Below, in pieces: positions 9,106 through 16,567 of a stretch of 64,000 nucleotides of DNA. The translations under genes were made by a program, and so were the position numbers. A model generated the notes under the pieces. The model made no database searches. It saw only the letters and a program-made list of their open reading frames with translations, and was not told where the DNA came from. Each line of letters opens with the position of its first letter. Within the stretch, counting starts at the first letter, position 1. Source of the DNA: Pseudomonas_T sp032052615. Lineage in GTDB: Bacteria > Pseudomonadota > Gammaproteobacteria > Pseudomonadales > Pseudomonadaceae. Location of the stretch: assembly GCA_032052615.1 (NCBI GenBank), contig DAMBWF010000006.1:1-64000 (forward strand), in the 5' to 3' direction.

Positions 9106-9555
9106 ATGAATTTTGAATTTAGTGCTCAAGTTTCTAAAGTTTTAAGAGATGGTGGGTGGTACCATGGGCGAAAGGTCGATATAGCTCACTATTTAAGTGC
9201 TTGGCGACAGGCTGGCTATTCCCCCAAAGGGCGGGTGCTGGAGTTTACTGCTAGTTTCGCAGGTCTGAAAATTGTCCATGATGGATATAAAATAGGTATT
9301 TCAGAGTCGGTGTTTGATCCGTTGTTGGCGCTGAATACCGCAGCATCTGCTCGAGTTAAGGAGGATTATTCTGTTTGGGCTGGGTGTCATCTCACTCCTG
9401 TTGGCGTAGCTTACTCCGAGCACATGACATATTGCATGGCTGAAAATGGTGCGTTATATGGAGGCTTTGACGACTATTTTTGCATAATAGGAGAGAGTGC
9501 TGAGGAAGCATTTGAAAATGTTTTCTTCAGAAAAAGCTTCTTGCAAATTTCATAA
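9106..9555 (+). CDS. Orphan SUKH-3-like immunity protein
   Basis: A 149-residue soluble protein. Features resembling SUKH-3 immunity proteins are an N-terminal helix followed by GGWYHGRKVDI, a central AGLKIVHDG strand, and the C-terminal signature MTYCMAENGALYGGFDDYF followed by GESAEEAFENV. The ATG is preceded by ACAGGAAAGAC. Upstream is only a broken Rhs fragment and no toxin gene, so this is an orphan immunity gene, probably retained for protection against siblings or competitors carrying the cognate toxin. Base composition matches the other immunity genes of this island. Confidence 0.75.
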   Translation: MNFEFSAQVSKVLRDGGWYHGRKVDIAHYLSAWRQAGYSPKGRVLEFTASFAGLKIVHDGYKIGISESVFDPLLALNTAASARVKEDYSVWAGCHLTPVGVAYSEHMTYCMAENGALYGGFDDYFCIIGESAEEAFENVFFRKSFLQIS

Positions 9556-9858
9556 GGAATTGAAAATAGCGGCTATTTGTTTTGCTATAGGGAGTGTTTT
9601 AAATAAAAATAGCTAAAGGTATAACATGGATGGTTGCGGTAGTGATATATGAGAGGTGCTAGTGTAACGCTTCTTATTGGTGGGTGTAGGTTCTGGGGGG
9701 CTCTCCCTATTTGCAAGATAGTTTAGTTAGGTTAGGTGTGGGTGCTGTTAAAACCAAAAATTGGAATTCCTTTGGGATTGACTTATTGCTTATAGCAATT
9801 CATAGCTTAACGCTTCTTTAACAATTCTAAGCACAGCTTTAAGAGCTGAATACAACAA
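9556..9858. other. AT-rich intergenic stretch, no gene seen
   Basis: About 300 bases separate the SUKH-3-like gene from the next Rhs fragment. It is AT-rich like the toxin and immunity genes, with multiple stops in all frames on reading. It may be decayed toxin sequence, but no residue-level similarity to the two visible toxins was found. Confidence 0.5.
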
Positions 9859-10137
9859 GGCCAGCTCACCACCCTGGCCGACCATCGCCAGGGGGTGACC
9901 CAATACGGCTACGACGCCCTGGGCCGGCTGCGGGCGGCGCTGTCGCCGCGTGGCGAGGAACTGTTCGCCTTCGACCCGGCGCACAACCTGATGGAGCCGG
10001 AGCAGGCGCGGCGCGAGGAAGCCAAGGCGCGCAAGACCCAGTGGACCGAGGAAGAATGGTCGGCCTACGTACAGGCCAACCTGGACAACCCCGACTTCAA
10101 TCCGCTGCTGACCCCGGCCGAGGCCGCGTCCGACCCC
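9859..10137 (+). pseudogene. Rhs core fragment (third displaced module)
   Basis: Bases 9859-10137 correspond almost base for base to 5193-5471 of the main rhs gene, at a constant offset of 4666 with only scattered substitutions. They encode the stretch from QLTTLADHRQGVTQYGYDA to TPAEAASDP. The frame then runs into unrelated sequence and stops at 10237-10239. It lacks a start and the DPLGL junction. It lies ahead of a toxin-tail remnant (10256-10321) and a frameshifted immunity paralogue, so it marks another collapsed Rhs-CT module. Confidence 0.85.
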
Positions 10138-10255
10138 GGCTGCTTGGACGCGCAAGTGTGGTTGAGTTCTGAATTACTGCATATAGTGCGCTGGCCGGAA
10201 GCAGGCATAGTAGCTGTAATTAATCTATGCAACGGTTGAGGTGCGATGGCTTAGC

Positions 10256-10321
10256 TGGCTGCCTGAACTTAAAAATCTTGAGGGTGGCGTTGATTTCACG
10301 TTGGTTTTCTATAGCTGCTGA
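10256..10321 (+). pseudogene. Remnant of the C-terminal end of an AHH-family toxin
   Basis: A 21-codon frame ending in TGA reads WLPELKNLEGGVDFTLVFYSC. It lines up with the last residues of the expressed Rhs toxin (RLADMKQKLEGGAKFKLGCC, bases about 6766-6828), sharing the LEGG core and the surrounding pattern. It sits just before the paralogue of that toxin's immunity gene, as in the intact pair. The rest of the toxin has been deleted between 10138 and 10255. The similarity is short and was found by eye, so it rests mainly on position. Confidence 0.6.
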
Positions 10322-10330
10322 GGTTGCCAG

Positions 10331-10815
10331 ATGCATATATATGATTCTTTCAAAGAAGAGCTGTTGGGTAAGGTCAATAATGTTTTATCCAGGTATAAAC
10401 TGGGTGTTTCCAGGTTTGCGATTGTTTATGATTTTGAGAGTCTGGATTTTTCCATATTTATTTGGCGGTTCTTACTAAGGGGCTGGAGAAAGACTATAGG
10501 GATAGAATTGTTTCCGATAGTGACTTAGAGCTACTCTGGAATCCTGAAGATTTTTCTGAATTTGCTACGGCTGATTTAATTATCAACTTGAGCGCTGAAG
10601 CAGAAAGCGTTTTAAGAAATACTCTTGAGAAGCAGGATGGCTATGAATGCCTTATTCGTAAGGCAATATGCTCAGTTTGCTCGTTGATAAATGATGGTTT
10701 AGTGGGTGCCTTTGTATACGCAGTTGATCCAGAGCTCTCCGATTTAAGCGTTAATTTGCATTCGATAGGAAATATTCCGCCAAAAGAAGTGGCCGAGTTG
10801 CCTTCATGGGTTTGA
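10331..10815 (+). pseudogene. Frameshifted paralogue of the AHH-toxin immunity gene
   Basis: Two overlapping frames (10331-10528 and 10462-10815) together encode a protein clearly related to the immunity protein at 6860-7351. Shared blocks include SRFAIVYDF, AVLTKGLEKDYRD, SDSDLELLWNPEDFSEFAT, FVYAVDPELSDL and the C-terminal AELPSWV. The break is near 10455-10462, where one T appears missing from CCATATTTATTTGGCGG; restoring it joins the frames. A GAGGTT precedes the ATG. It is either a recently broken immunity gene or a sequencing error; the rest of the frame is well preserved, so inactivation would be recent. Confidence 0.8.
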
Positions 10816-10953
10816 TCTGCGTAGATTCCTAATATGATTTAATAGTGATCTTGGCTATTCGAGCGCCTCGCGATCAACATGCCCTCATCCGTGGGAGGCT
10901 GGATGTGGAGTTTGCCAGCAGAACTGATAGGCAGTTAGGTTGGGGAGTAAGCT

Positions 10954-11016
10954 ATGACACTTAATCTGGATTTAAAAGTTGGCCCTAGGCTGATTGGTCA
11001 AGAAATCGAGTTATAG
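10954..11016 (+). CDS. Possible 20-residue mini-ORF in the Rhs island
   Basis: ATG at 10954 follows GGGGAG at good spacing and opens a frame ending in TAG at 11014-11016. The peptide starts MTLNLDLKVGP. It could be a leader, a truncated gene start or chance. It lies directly ahead of the unidentified gene at 11044. Confidence 0.25.
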   Translation: MTLNLDLKVGPRLIGQEIEL

Positions 11017-11043
11017 TCTGTGTTAGACACGAGAAGTAATCCT

Positions 11044-11466
11044 ATGTCGACAAGAAGCAGTCTGGATAATTGGCTCGATAAACTCCTTGAAGGCGATTTC
11101 CTGGCGGACTATAGCGATGAGGAGAAAGTCATTGAGTGTTTGGATTCGAGGGATAGCGAACCATTCGACTCCGAGTGGGTGAGGGTGAGCGAGGTTATCG
11201 CACGGTCAAGCACGTATGCTTCCGGTACCAAGGCGCTACGGGCAAAGCAGGCAAAATACAGGAAGCTATTTTTCGAGAAAGTCGTTCAGACGACGGGCTC
11301 TGCTGATTTGGCCGGTTACGTTTCGGATGACATGGAAATGATAGTGGGCGCGGTGGCGCTGTCGATTGAGAGCGAATTTGTTTGGTCTTTGGTGAATGGT
11401 TATTCAAGAGGCGTCGTTCCTGACAATCGTATGGCCAGGATGAGTCATTTTCCCCTTTTATCGTAA
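11044..11466 (+). CDS. Hypothetical protein, possible orphan immunity protein
   Basis: A 140-residue soluble acidic protein when started at ATG 11044, which is preceded by GAGAAG at suitable spacing; an in-frame GTG at 11020 would add eight residues. I do not recognise the family. It has a helix-rich N-terminal half (SSLDNWLDKLLEGDFLADYS) and a C-terminal half containing GAVALSIESEFVWSLVNGYS. Its codon usage and GC are intermediate between the Rhs core and the toxin tips. Its place at the end of a chain of Rhs modules makes an immunity role possible, but this is inference from context only. Confidence 0.6.
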   Translation: MSTRSSLDNWLDKLLEGDFLADYSDEEKVIECLDSRDSEPFDSEWVRVSEVIARSSTYASGTKALRAKQAKYRKLFFEKVVQTTGSADLAGYVSDDMEMIVGAVALSIESEFVWSLVNGYSRGVVPDNRMARMSHFPLLS

Positions 11467-11575
11467 TTCTTTCGAATTTGGGCTCCCTTAGTAAGTGCGA
11501 TGTGGCAAAAGGGGCGCGACAGACGCATACACTGAAGCTTTTTTGATCCTTTGTTTGGGCAGAGGAGGTATATGT

Positions 11576-11830
11576 ATGCGGGCATTCCGCTCTCGACGCT
11601 TGGATAGACTTACCCTCGATGAAGCATGGCAGAGGCTGGCCTTCCACGAAGGCATAACGATGATGGGACGAGCCCTCCTACCCGAGGCCGATATCATCCG
11701 CTGTCGTATCCAGGAAAAGGAATTCAATATCAAGTTCGACCTTGCCTATGGTATCAGCCTGGACTTCATCGGGGACTTTACCGAGAGGGAGGTCGAGACG
11801 ATTCTCTCGCTCTTGGCCGACCCCGAATAG
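11576..11830 (+). CDS. Small hypothetical protein
   Basis: An 84-residue protein starting at ATG 11576, chosen because AGAGGAGG lies 8-10 bp upstream; the frame is open further upstream but without a comparable ribosome binding site. Sequence features are RLTLDEAWQRL, FNIKFDLAYGISLDFIG and EVETILSLLADPE, suggesting a small alpha/beta fold. No named family was recognised. The neighbouring unidentified genes and its location at the edge of the Rhs island suggest a satellite immunity or effector-associated protein; this is not proven. Confidence 0.55.
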   Translation: MRAFRSRRLDRLTLDEAWQRLAFHEGITMMGRALLPEADIIRCRIQEKEFNIKFDLAYGISLDFIGDFTEREVETILSLLADPE

Positions 11831-11883
11831 ACCGGCGTCGTAACCCGGAGCAGTCAATCAACAGCGGCCATGAACGGTTGACA

Positions 11884-12084
11884 ATGGATTTGATGCTGCT
11901 CGAGCAAGCATATTCACACGGCAATGAAAGAGGCTTTAGGCATAGCCTGTCTATCTGTCATTGGCACAATGCCTCGCGCTGCGTCGGTGTGCGCTGTGCC
12001 CATGGGCGCCTGATCGTTATGTTGGAAGCGGGGACGTATGAGAAGTGGTTCTCGACGGATCGGAAACCTGCCGATGAGAGGTAA
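11884..12084 (+). CDS. Doubtful 66-residue ORF at island edge
   Basis: A frame from ATG 11884 to TAA at 12084 encodes a peptide beginning MDLMLLEQAYSHGNERG. There is no clear ribosome binding site and no recognised family. The surrounding 11831-12162 contains nothing else I can support apart from a hairpin at 12121-12143. It may be a remnant. Confidence 0.25.
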   Translation: MDLMLLEQAYSHGNERGFRHSLSICHWHNASRCVGVRCAHGRLIVMLEAGTYEKWFSTDRKPADER

Positions 12085-12120
12085 GCAGAGGCTGGCTGCG
12101 TCTCTTGGGCCAGCAGGCGA

Positions 12121-12143
12121 GAGGACGCGACAGTCGCGTCCTC
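12121..12143 (-). terminator. Hairpin downstream of the DUF892 gene
   Basis: A perfect 10-bp inverted repeat (GAGGACGCGA / TCGCGTCCTC) with a 3-base loop lies 20 bp beyond the stop of the minus-strand DUF892 gene. There is no T-run, so it is a terminator-like or transcript-stabilising hairpin. Confidence 0.5.
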
Positions 12144-12162
12144 GGCGCCTCGACACGTGCCG

Positions 12163-12678
12163 TCAGCGCTTGGCGGTCAGGTCCGGGTCGGCGGCGCGGC
12201 GCATGTAGGCCTGGGTAATCTCGGGCAGGTGCTCCAGCAGCCAGGCGGCCATGGCTTTTTCCTGCTCAAGGATGCGCTCGCAGGCGGATTGGGTTTCCTT
12301 GTCGCCCAGTTCCTGTGCCGCGGCGATGAGCACGGTGTAGGTGGAGATTTCCACACACTCGAAGGCGTAGCTGGCCATGGCGCCTTTCACCACTTCATCG
12401 GTCATGGTCATCCCGCCAACGGCTTGGCCGAAGGCCATCAACTTGCCCGCGAGATCCTTGAATGTGGAAGAACTGCCGCCGAGCCGAGTGATGCATTGGT
12501 CCAGCAGTTGCTGTTGCGAGCGGGTCTCTTCGAGGTGCTGAAGAATGCGGGTCTTCAGGGTGGGGTAGTTTTCGAGGCGGTCGGCCTGGGCCTTGAGCAT
12601 CTGCTCGGCTTGTTGCTCCATGCCGTGGGCATCACGCAGCCAGTCCAGCAGGTTGTCCTTCTTGGTCACGGTGGTCAT
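12163..12678 (-). CDS. DUF892/YciE-like ferritin-fold stress protein
   Basis: A 171-residue, all-helical soluble protein of the YciE/DUF892 family, ferritin-like four-helix proteins linked to general stress. Supporting features are the N-terminal LLDWLRDAHGMEQQAEQML, the RLENYPTLKTRILQHLEET helix, CITRLGGSSSTFKD, and the later AFECVEISTYTVLIAAAQELGD, holding the Glu residues expected at a di-metal site. ATG at 12678 was chosen because a strong AGGAGGAAG lies just upstream on the minus strand; the frame is open further but without support. It stands alone, without the catalase or CsbD neighbours often seen with the family. Confidence 0.85.
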   Translation of the reverse strand: MTTVTKKDNLLDWLRDAHGMEQQAEQMLKAQADRLENYPTLKTRILQHLEETRSQQQLLDQCITRLGGSSSTFKDLAGKLMAFGQAVGGMTMTDEVVKGAMASYAFECVEISTYTVLIAAAQELGDKETQSACERILEQEKAMAAWLLEHLPEITQAYMRRAADPDLTAKR

Positions 12679-12814
12679 GAGTGCTTCCTCCTGTCGACTT
12701 GAGCCGTCGGAAACGGCAGGTGTCTGGGTTGGAAGCCCACGAAGCCGAGAAAATTCAAGCGAATTGACATGCGGCGAGGCGTGTCTGGCGAGCGTGGCCG
12801 GCAACGCGCGGCCG

Positions 12815-13339
12815 TCAGGACTCCAGGCAGGCGGCCACGGCTCGAAGGGCCTGGCGCTCGCGAGCCTGCCAGTCGCCACCGATCTCGATGCAGGGTTGGT
12901 CGTGCTGGTGCAGCCAGCTTCGGCAGGCGGCGTGGAAGGCACGGCGCTCGCCGAGGTCGGGTTGGCAGCGCTGCCCATCATCGATCCAGGGAACCGCCTC
13001 GGGCGACAGCAGCAGATGCAGGTCGTAGCGCCGGGCGAGCAGGGCGGGCTCGATCCAGTGGGGGCAGTCGCCGAACAGCAGGCGGCTCCAGAGCAGGTTG
13101 CTCAGTAGGTGGGTGTCCAGCAGCAGCAAGGGCGGCCGCTCGGCGCGGGCGGCGTCTTCCCAGGCCAGTTGACCCCGGGCGATGGGGTCGATGTCGGCAT
13201 AGGTGGTGTCCCGGCCCTGCTCGTCGATGAAGTGGCGCACGTACTCGTCCACCACTCGCCCGCCGAATTGGACACGCAGGCGGGCCGCGAGCCAGCTCTT
13301 GCCGCTGGACTCGGGGCCGGTCAGCACGACTACCTTCAT
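12815..13339 (-). CDS. NadR-like AAA family kinase (probable ribosylnicotinamide kinase)
   Basis: A 174-residue P-loop protein. The Walker A motif GPESSGKS is at residues 8-15, and LLLLDTHLLSN supplies a Walker B-like strand. The pattern resembles the C-terminal kinase domain of NadR, which phosphorylates nicotinamide riboside to NMN. The DNA-binding and adenylyltransferase domains of full NadR are absent. Its ATG overlaps the pnuC stop (ATGA), so the two are translationally coupled. The context strongly supports trapping of imported nicotinamide riboside as NMN. Substrate is inferred from coupling and family. Confidence 0.85.
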   Translation of the reverse strand: MKVVVLTGPESSGKSWLAARLRVQFGGRVVDEYVRHFIDEQGRDTTYADIDPIARGQLAWEDAARAERPPLLLLDTHLLSNLLWSRLLFGDCPHWIEPALLARRYDLHLLLSPEAVPWIDDGQRCQPDLGERRAFHAACRSWLHQHDQPCIEIGGDWQARERQALRAVAACLES

Positions 13340-13905
13340 CCCGGATACCCGAGAGCGGGGTCGCGTCGCCAGGCGCGCCAGCCGTGCAGGGCCAGGGCCG
13401 TGAAAAGCGCGTACAGCGCGGCGGTCAGGTAGAGGCCCTTGAAGCAGAACAGGGCGACGAACAGGCTGTCCAGCAAGGCCCAGAGCGGCCAGCATTCCAG
13501 GCGCTTCTGGGCCATCCAGACCTGGGCCACCAGGCTGAAGGCGGTCAGGCTGGCATCCCACCAGGGTTGTGCGGCGTCCGTGTGGCTGGCCATCAGGTAG
13601 CCCAGCGCGAGGCTGCCCAGGGCGCCCGCCAGCAGCCCCGCCGCGCAGGCGGGACCGGAGAGCCGGCTCACTTGGCGGCCGTCGTGGCGCCGGCCGCCCC
13701 GGGTCCACTGCCACCAGCCGTAGAGTTGCAGGCCGGCGTAGATCACCTGCAGCAGCATGTCGGAATAGAGTTTCACGTCGTAGAAGATCCAGACGTACAA
13801 CAGCACCATCACCAGGCCGGTCGGCCAGCACCAGACGTTCTGCCGGATCGTCAGCCAGACGGCGAGCACGCCGAGGGCGGCGGCGAAGAGTTCGAGCGGG
13901 GACAC
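13336..13905 (-). CDS. pnuC: Nicotinamide riboside transporter PnuC
   Basis: A 189-residue inner-membrane protein with about seven hydrophobic segments. PnuC hallmarks are NVWCWPTGLVMVLLYVWIFY near the N-terminus, LQVIYAGLQLYGWWQWTRGG (the WWxW type signature), and WALLDSLFVALFCFKGLYLT near the C-terminus. It facilitates diffusion of nicotinamide riboside, which the coupled kinase then phosphorylates. I chose GTG at 13905 (start VSPLELFAA) because it gives the normal family length; the ribosome binding site is weak. It diverges from xthA with about 145 bp between the two starts. Confidence 0.9.
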   Translation of the reverse strand: MSPLELFAAALGVLAVWLTIRQNVWCWPTGLVMVLLYVWIFYDVKLYSDMLLQVIYAGLQLYGWWQWTRGGRRHDGRQVSRLSGPACAAGLLAGALGSLALGYLMASHTDAAQPWWDASLTAFSLVAQVWMAQKRLECWPLWALLDSLFVALFCFKGLYLTAALYALFTALALHGWRAWRRDPALGYPG

Positions 13906-14050
13906 GGGGCACCTGTGGCTGGAAAAGCACGCATTGTAGCCTCGCGGGGGAGGGCGGTGGCGCGACATGGCCCGAGGCGCCGCCGCCGAACCGGGCGAAC
14001 CCCGGGGCGGCTGGACCAGTCGTAGCCTAGAGCCGTCCTGGAGAACCGTC

Positions 14051-14893
14051 GTGGACACACTGAAGATCGCTACCTTCAACATCAACGGTATCCATACCCG
14101 CCTGCCAGCCTTGCTGGACTGGCTGGAGCGGGAAGCGCCGGATGTGGTCTGCCTGCAGGAATTGAAGGCGCCGGACAAGGCGTTCCCCGCCAAGGACATC
14201 CGCGACGCGGGCTATGGCGCGATCTGGCAGGGGCAGTCCTCCTGGAATGGCGTGGCGATCCTGGCTCGCGGCATGGAACCGCTGGAAGTCCGGCGGGGCC
14301 TGCCGGGTGGCGAGGACGATCCCCATAGTCGTTACCTCGAGGCGGCGGCCCATGGGGTGGTGGTCGGGTGCCTGTACCTGCCCAACGGCAATCCCCAGCC
14401 GGGGCCGAAGTTCGACTACAAGCTGGCTTGGTTCGAACGCTTCATCGAGCACGCCGCCGCCCTCCAGGCCAGCGGCCATCCGGTGGTGCTGGCGGGCGAC
14501 TACAACGTGGTGCCCACCGACGAAGACATCTACAACCCCCGTTCCTGGCGCAAGGACGCCCTGCTGCAACCGGAAAGCCGCGCCTGTTTCGAGCGGCTCC
14601 TGGCCCAGGGCTGGACCGACGCGCTGCGGGCCCGCTACCCCGGGGAGCGGGTCTACACCTTCTGGGATTACTTCCGCCAGCACTGGCAGAGGAACGCCGG
14701 GCTGCGTATCGATCATCTGCTGCTCAGCGCCGAGCTGGCGCCGCGCCTGGTGGACGCCGGGGTCGACCGCTGGGTGCGCGACCAGCCCCATGCCAGCGAC
14801 CATGCGCCCACCTGGGTCGAGCTGGACAGGAGCGAGGCCAAGGCGCCGGCCAAGCGGACGCGGCGCGCCTCGGCGAAGAAGGCGTCCGGCTAA
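14051..14893 (+). CDS. xthA: Exodeoxyribonuclease III
   Basis: A 280-residue exonuclease III-family AP endonuclease acting in base excision repair. All key motifs are visible: FNINGI at the N-terminus, CLQELKAPD with the metal-binding Glu, the GDYNVVPTD catalytic Asp/Asn strand, LRIDHLLLS, and the C-terminal SDHAPTWVEL with the catalytic His. The chosen GTG start (14051, VDTLKIATFNING) gives the standard family N-terminus, with GGAGA upstream. The last 20 residues are Lys/Ala/Arg-rich (AKRTRRASAKKASG), a basic tail that may aid DNA binding. Confidence 0.92.
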   Translation: MDTLKIATFNINGIHTRLPALLDWLEREAPDVVCLQELKAPDKAFPAKDIRDAGYGAIWQGQSSWNGVAILARGMEPLEVRRGLPGGEDDPHSRYLEAAAHGVVVGCLYLPNGNPQPGPKFDYKLAWFERFIEHAAALQASGHPVVLAGDYNVVPTDEDIYNPRSWRKDALLQPESRACFERLLAQGWTDALRARYPGERVYTFWDYFRQHWQRNAGLRIDHLLLSAELAPRLVDAGVDRWVRDQPHASDHAPTWVELDRSEAKAPAKRTRRASAKKASG

Positions 14894-14971
14894 GCCGCGA
14901 TGCCCGGGGCGTTGCGTTCGCCTCCGGCGGACCACTCGGGCATTCTTCGCCGTCGAACTCGGAGCCGGACG

Positions 14972-15589
14972 ATGTACCACGGGGAGAAATTCAACGCCTG
15001 GACCCACTTGGTGGGGGCGGTCCTCGCCAGCGTCGGTGCCATTTGGCTACTGGTCCTGGCGAGCCTGGACGGCGACCCGCGCAAGATCGTCGGCGTCGCC
15101 ATCTATGGCGTCACGCTGGTGTTGCTCTACAGCATTTCGACCGTCTACCACAGCGTGCGCGGCCGGGCGAAGCGGGTGATGCGCAAGCTGGACCACTTAT
15201 CGATCTACCTGTTGATCGCCGGCAGCTATACGCCGTTCTGCCTGGTCAGCCTGCGAGGGCCTTGGGGCTGGACGCTGTTCGGCACGGTCTGGGGACTGGC
15301 GGCGGTGGGCATGCTCCAGGAGATCAAGCCGCGTTCCGAGGCGCGGGTGCTGTCCTTGGTGATCTATGCGGTGATGGGCTGGATCGTCCTGGTGGCGGTC
15401 CAGCCGTTGCTGGCGGCCCTGGGCGCCGCCGGCTTCCGCTGGCTGGCGGCGGGCGGCGTGTTCTACACGGTCGGGATCGTTTTCTTCGTCTTCGACGATC
15501 GTTTCCGCCACTGGCACGGTATCTGGCACCTGTTCGTGATGGCCGGCAGCCTTCTGCACTTCATGGCAATCCTGCGCTACGTGCTGTAG
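14972..15589 (+). CDS. Hemolysin III / YqfA family membrane protein
   Basis: A 205-residue protein with seven predicted membrane segments, belonging to the hemolysin III (PAQR-related) family. Motifs are the N-terminal EKFNAWTHLVGAVLA, the YHSVRGRAKRVMRKLDHLSI stretch with the family His and Asp, LLIAGSYTPF, and the C-terminal HWHGIWHLFVMAGSLLHF, whose His residues form the putative metal site. ATG at 14972 follows GGAGCC. Despite the name, most bacterial members have no proven haemolytic role; it is likely an inner-membrane protein of unknown substrate. Confidence 0.88.
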   Translation: MYHGEKFNAWTHLVGAVLASVGAIWLLVLASLDGDPRKIVGVAIYGVTLVLLYSISTVYHSVRGRAKRVMRKLDHLSIYLLIAGSYTPFCLVSLRGPWGWTLFGTVWGLAAVGMLQEIKPRSEARVLSLVIYAVMGWIVLVAVQPLLAALGAAGFRWLAAGGVFYTVGIVFFVFDDRFRHWHGIWHLFVMAGSLLHFMAILRYVL

Positions 15590-15638
15590 CGCCGTGTAGA
15601 CTCCCGCGAGCATTTTTGGCCGCTATCGGGGAGCTGGC

Positions 15639-16535
15639 ATGGATTGGGACAACCTGCGGTTTTTCCTGGAGCTGTCGCGAGCCGGCAAGCTGACCATCGC
15701 GGCACGGCGCCTGGGGGTCGACCACACCACCGTGGCGCGCCGGGTGCAGGCCCTGGAGAAGCTGCTGGATCGCCAGCTGTTCATCCGCACCCGGGTCGGC
15801 TATCGCCTGTCCGAGGCCGGCCGGGCGCTACTGGCCCAGGCGGAGGCGATGGAAAGCGCGGTGATGTCCATCGAGCGCGCCAGCAGCACCGCCGACACCC
15901 TGTCGGGCCAGGTGCGCATCGGCGCCACCGAGGGCTACGGCGCGGTGATGCTGGCCGGGCAGCTCGCCGGGCTGACCCAGCGCTATCCGCACCTGAGCGT
16001 GGACCTGCTGGCGGTACCGCGCACGGTGCGCCTGGCCCGCCACGAGGCGGACATCGTCATCACCCTGGAGCGGCCGGAGCGCGGCCCTTACCTCATCACC
16101 AAGCTCACCGACTACGTGCTACGGCTGTACGCCTCGGAGGCCTACCTGGCGTCCCATCCGCCGATCACCGGTCCTGAAGACCTGCGCGAGCATGTCTTCG
16201 TCAGCTATATCGAGGACCTGCTCTACAGCAAGGAGCTGCTCTACCTCGACGAAATCGTCCGGCCACGGCAGAACGCCCTGCGTAGCACCAGCATCCTCGC
16301 CCAGCAGGCGGCGGTGGCGGCCGGCGCCGGGCTGGCGATCCTGCCGGCGTTTTCCGCCAGCACCGAGCCCCTGCTGCGGGAGGTGCTGGTGGGGCAGGTG
16401 GAATTCGTCCGCACCTTCTGGATGCTGATGCCCACCGAGAACAAGGAGATCGCCCGGATGCGGGTGTGCTGGGACTTCCTGCGGGATGTGGCGGCGCGCC
16501 ACCAGGACCGCCTGCTGGGTCGCGCGGGCGGCTGA
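15639..16535 (+). CDS. LysR family transcriptional regulator
   Basis: A 298-residue LysR-type regulator. Its N-terminal winged helix-turn-helix reads MDWDNLRFFLELSRAGKLTI, then AARRLGVDHTTVARRVQALE; a substrate-binding domain follows from about residue 90. GGGGAGC precedes the ATG. It is convergent with the valine-catabolism operon, so it is not in the classic divergent arrangement, but its adjacency makes it a candidate regulator of those genes. The inducer is unknown. Confidence 0.9.
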   Translation: MDWDNLRFFLELSRAGKLTIAARRLGVDHTTVARRVQALEKLLDRQLFIRTRVGYRLSEAGRALLAQAEAMESAVMSIERASSTADTLSGQVRIGATEGYGAVMLAGQLAGLTQRYPHLSVDLLAVPRTVRLARHEADIVITLERPERGPYLITKLTDYVLRLYASEAYLASHPPITGPEDLREHVFVSYIEDLLYSKELLYLDEIVRPRQNALRSTSILAQQAAVAAGAGLAILPAFSASTEPLLREVLVGQVEFVRTFWMLMPTENKEIARMRVCWDFLRDVAARHQDRLLGRAGG

Positions 16536-16560
16536 GCGGCGCGGCCGACGACCGCGCCGC
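16536..16560. terminator. Bidirectional terminator-like hairpin
   Basis: A perfect 9-bp GC-rich inverted repeat (GCGGCGCGG / CCGCGCCGC) with a 7-base loop lies between the convergent LysR and acyl-CoA dehydrogenase genes, starting directly after the LysR stop codon. No T-run follows. Confidence 0.55.
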
Positions 16561-16567
16561 GCTGGCC

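Noticed and set aside
12679..12981. Longer N-terminus for the DUF892 protein
   Set aside because: The family starts at MTTVTKKDN and a strong AGGAGGAAG lies directly before ATG 12678.
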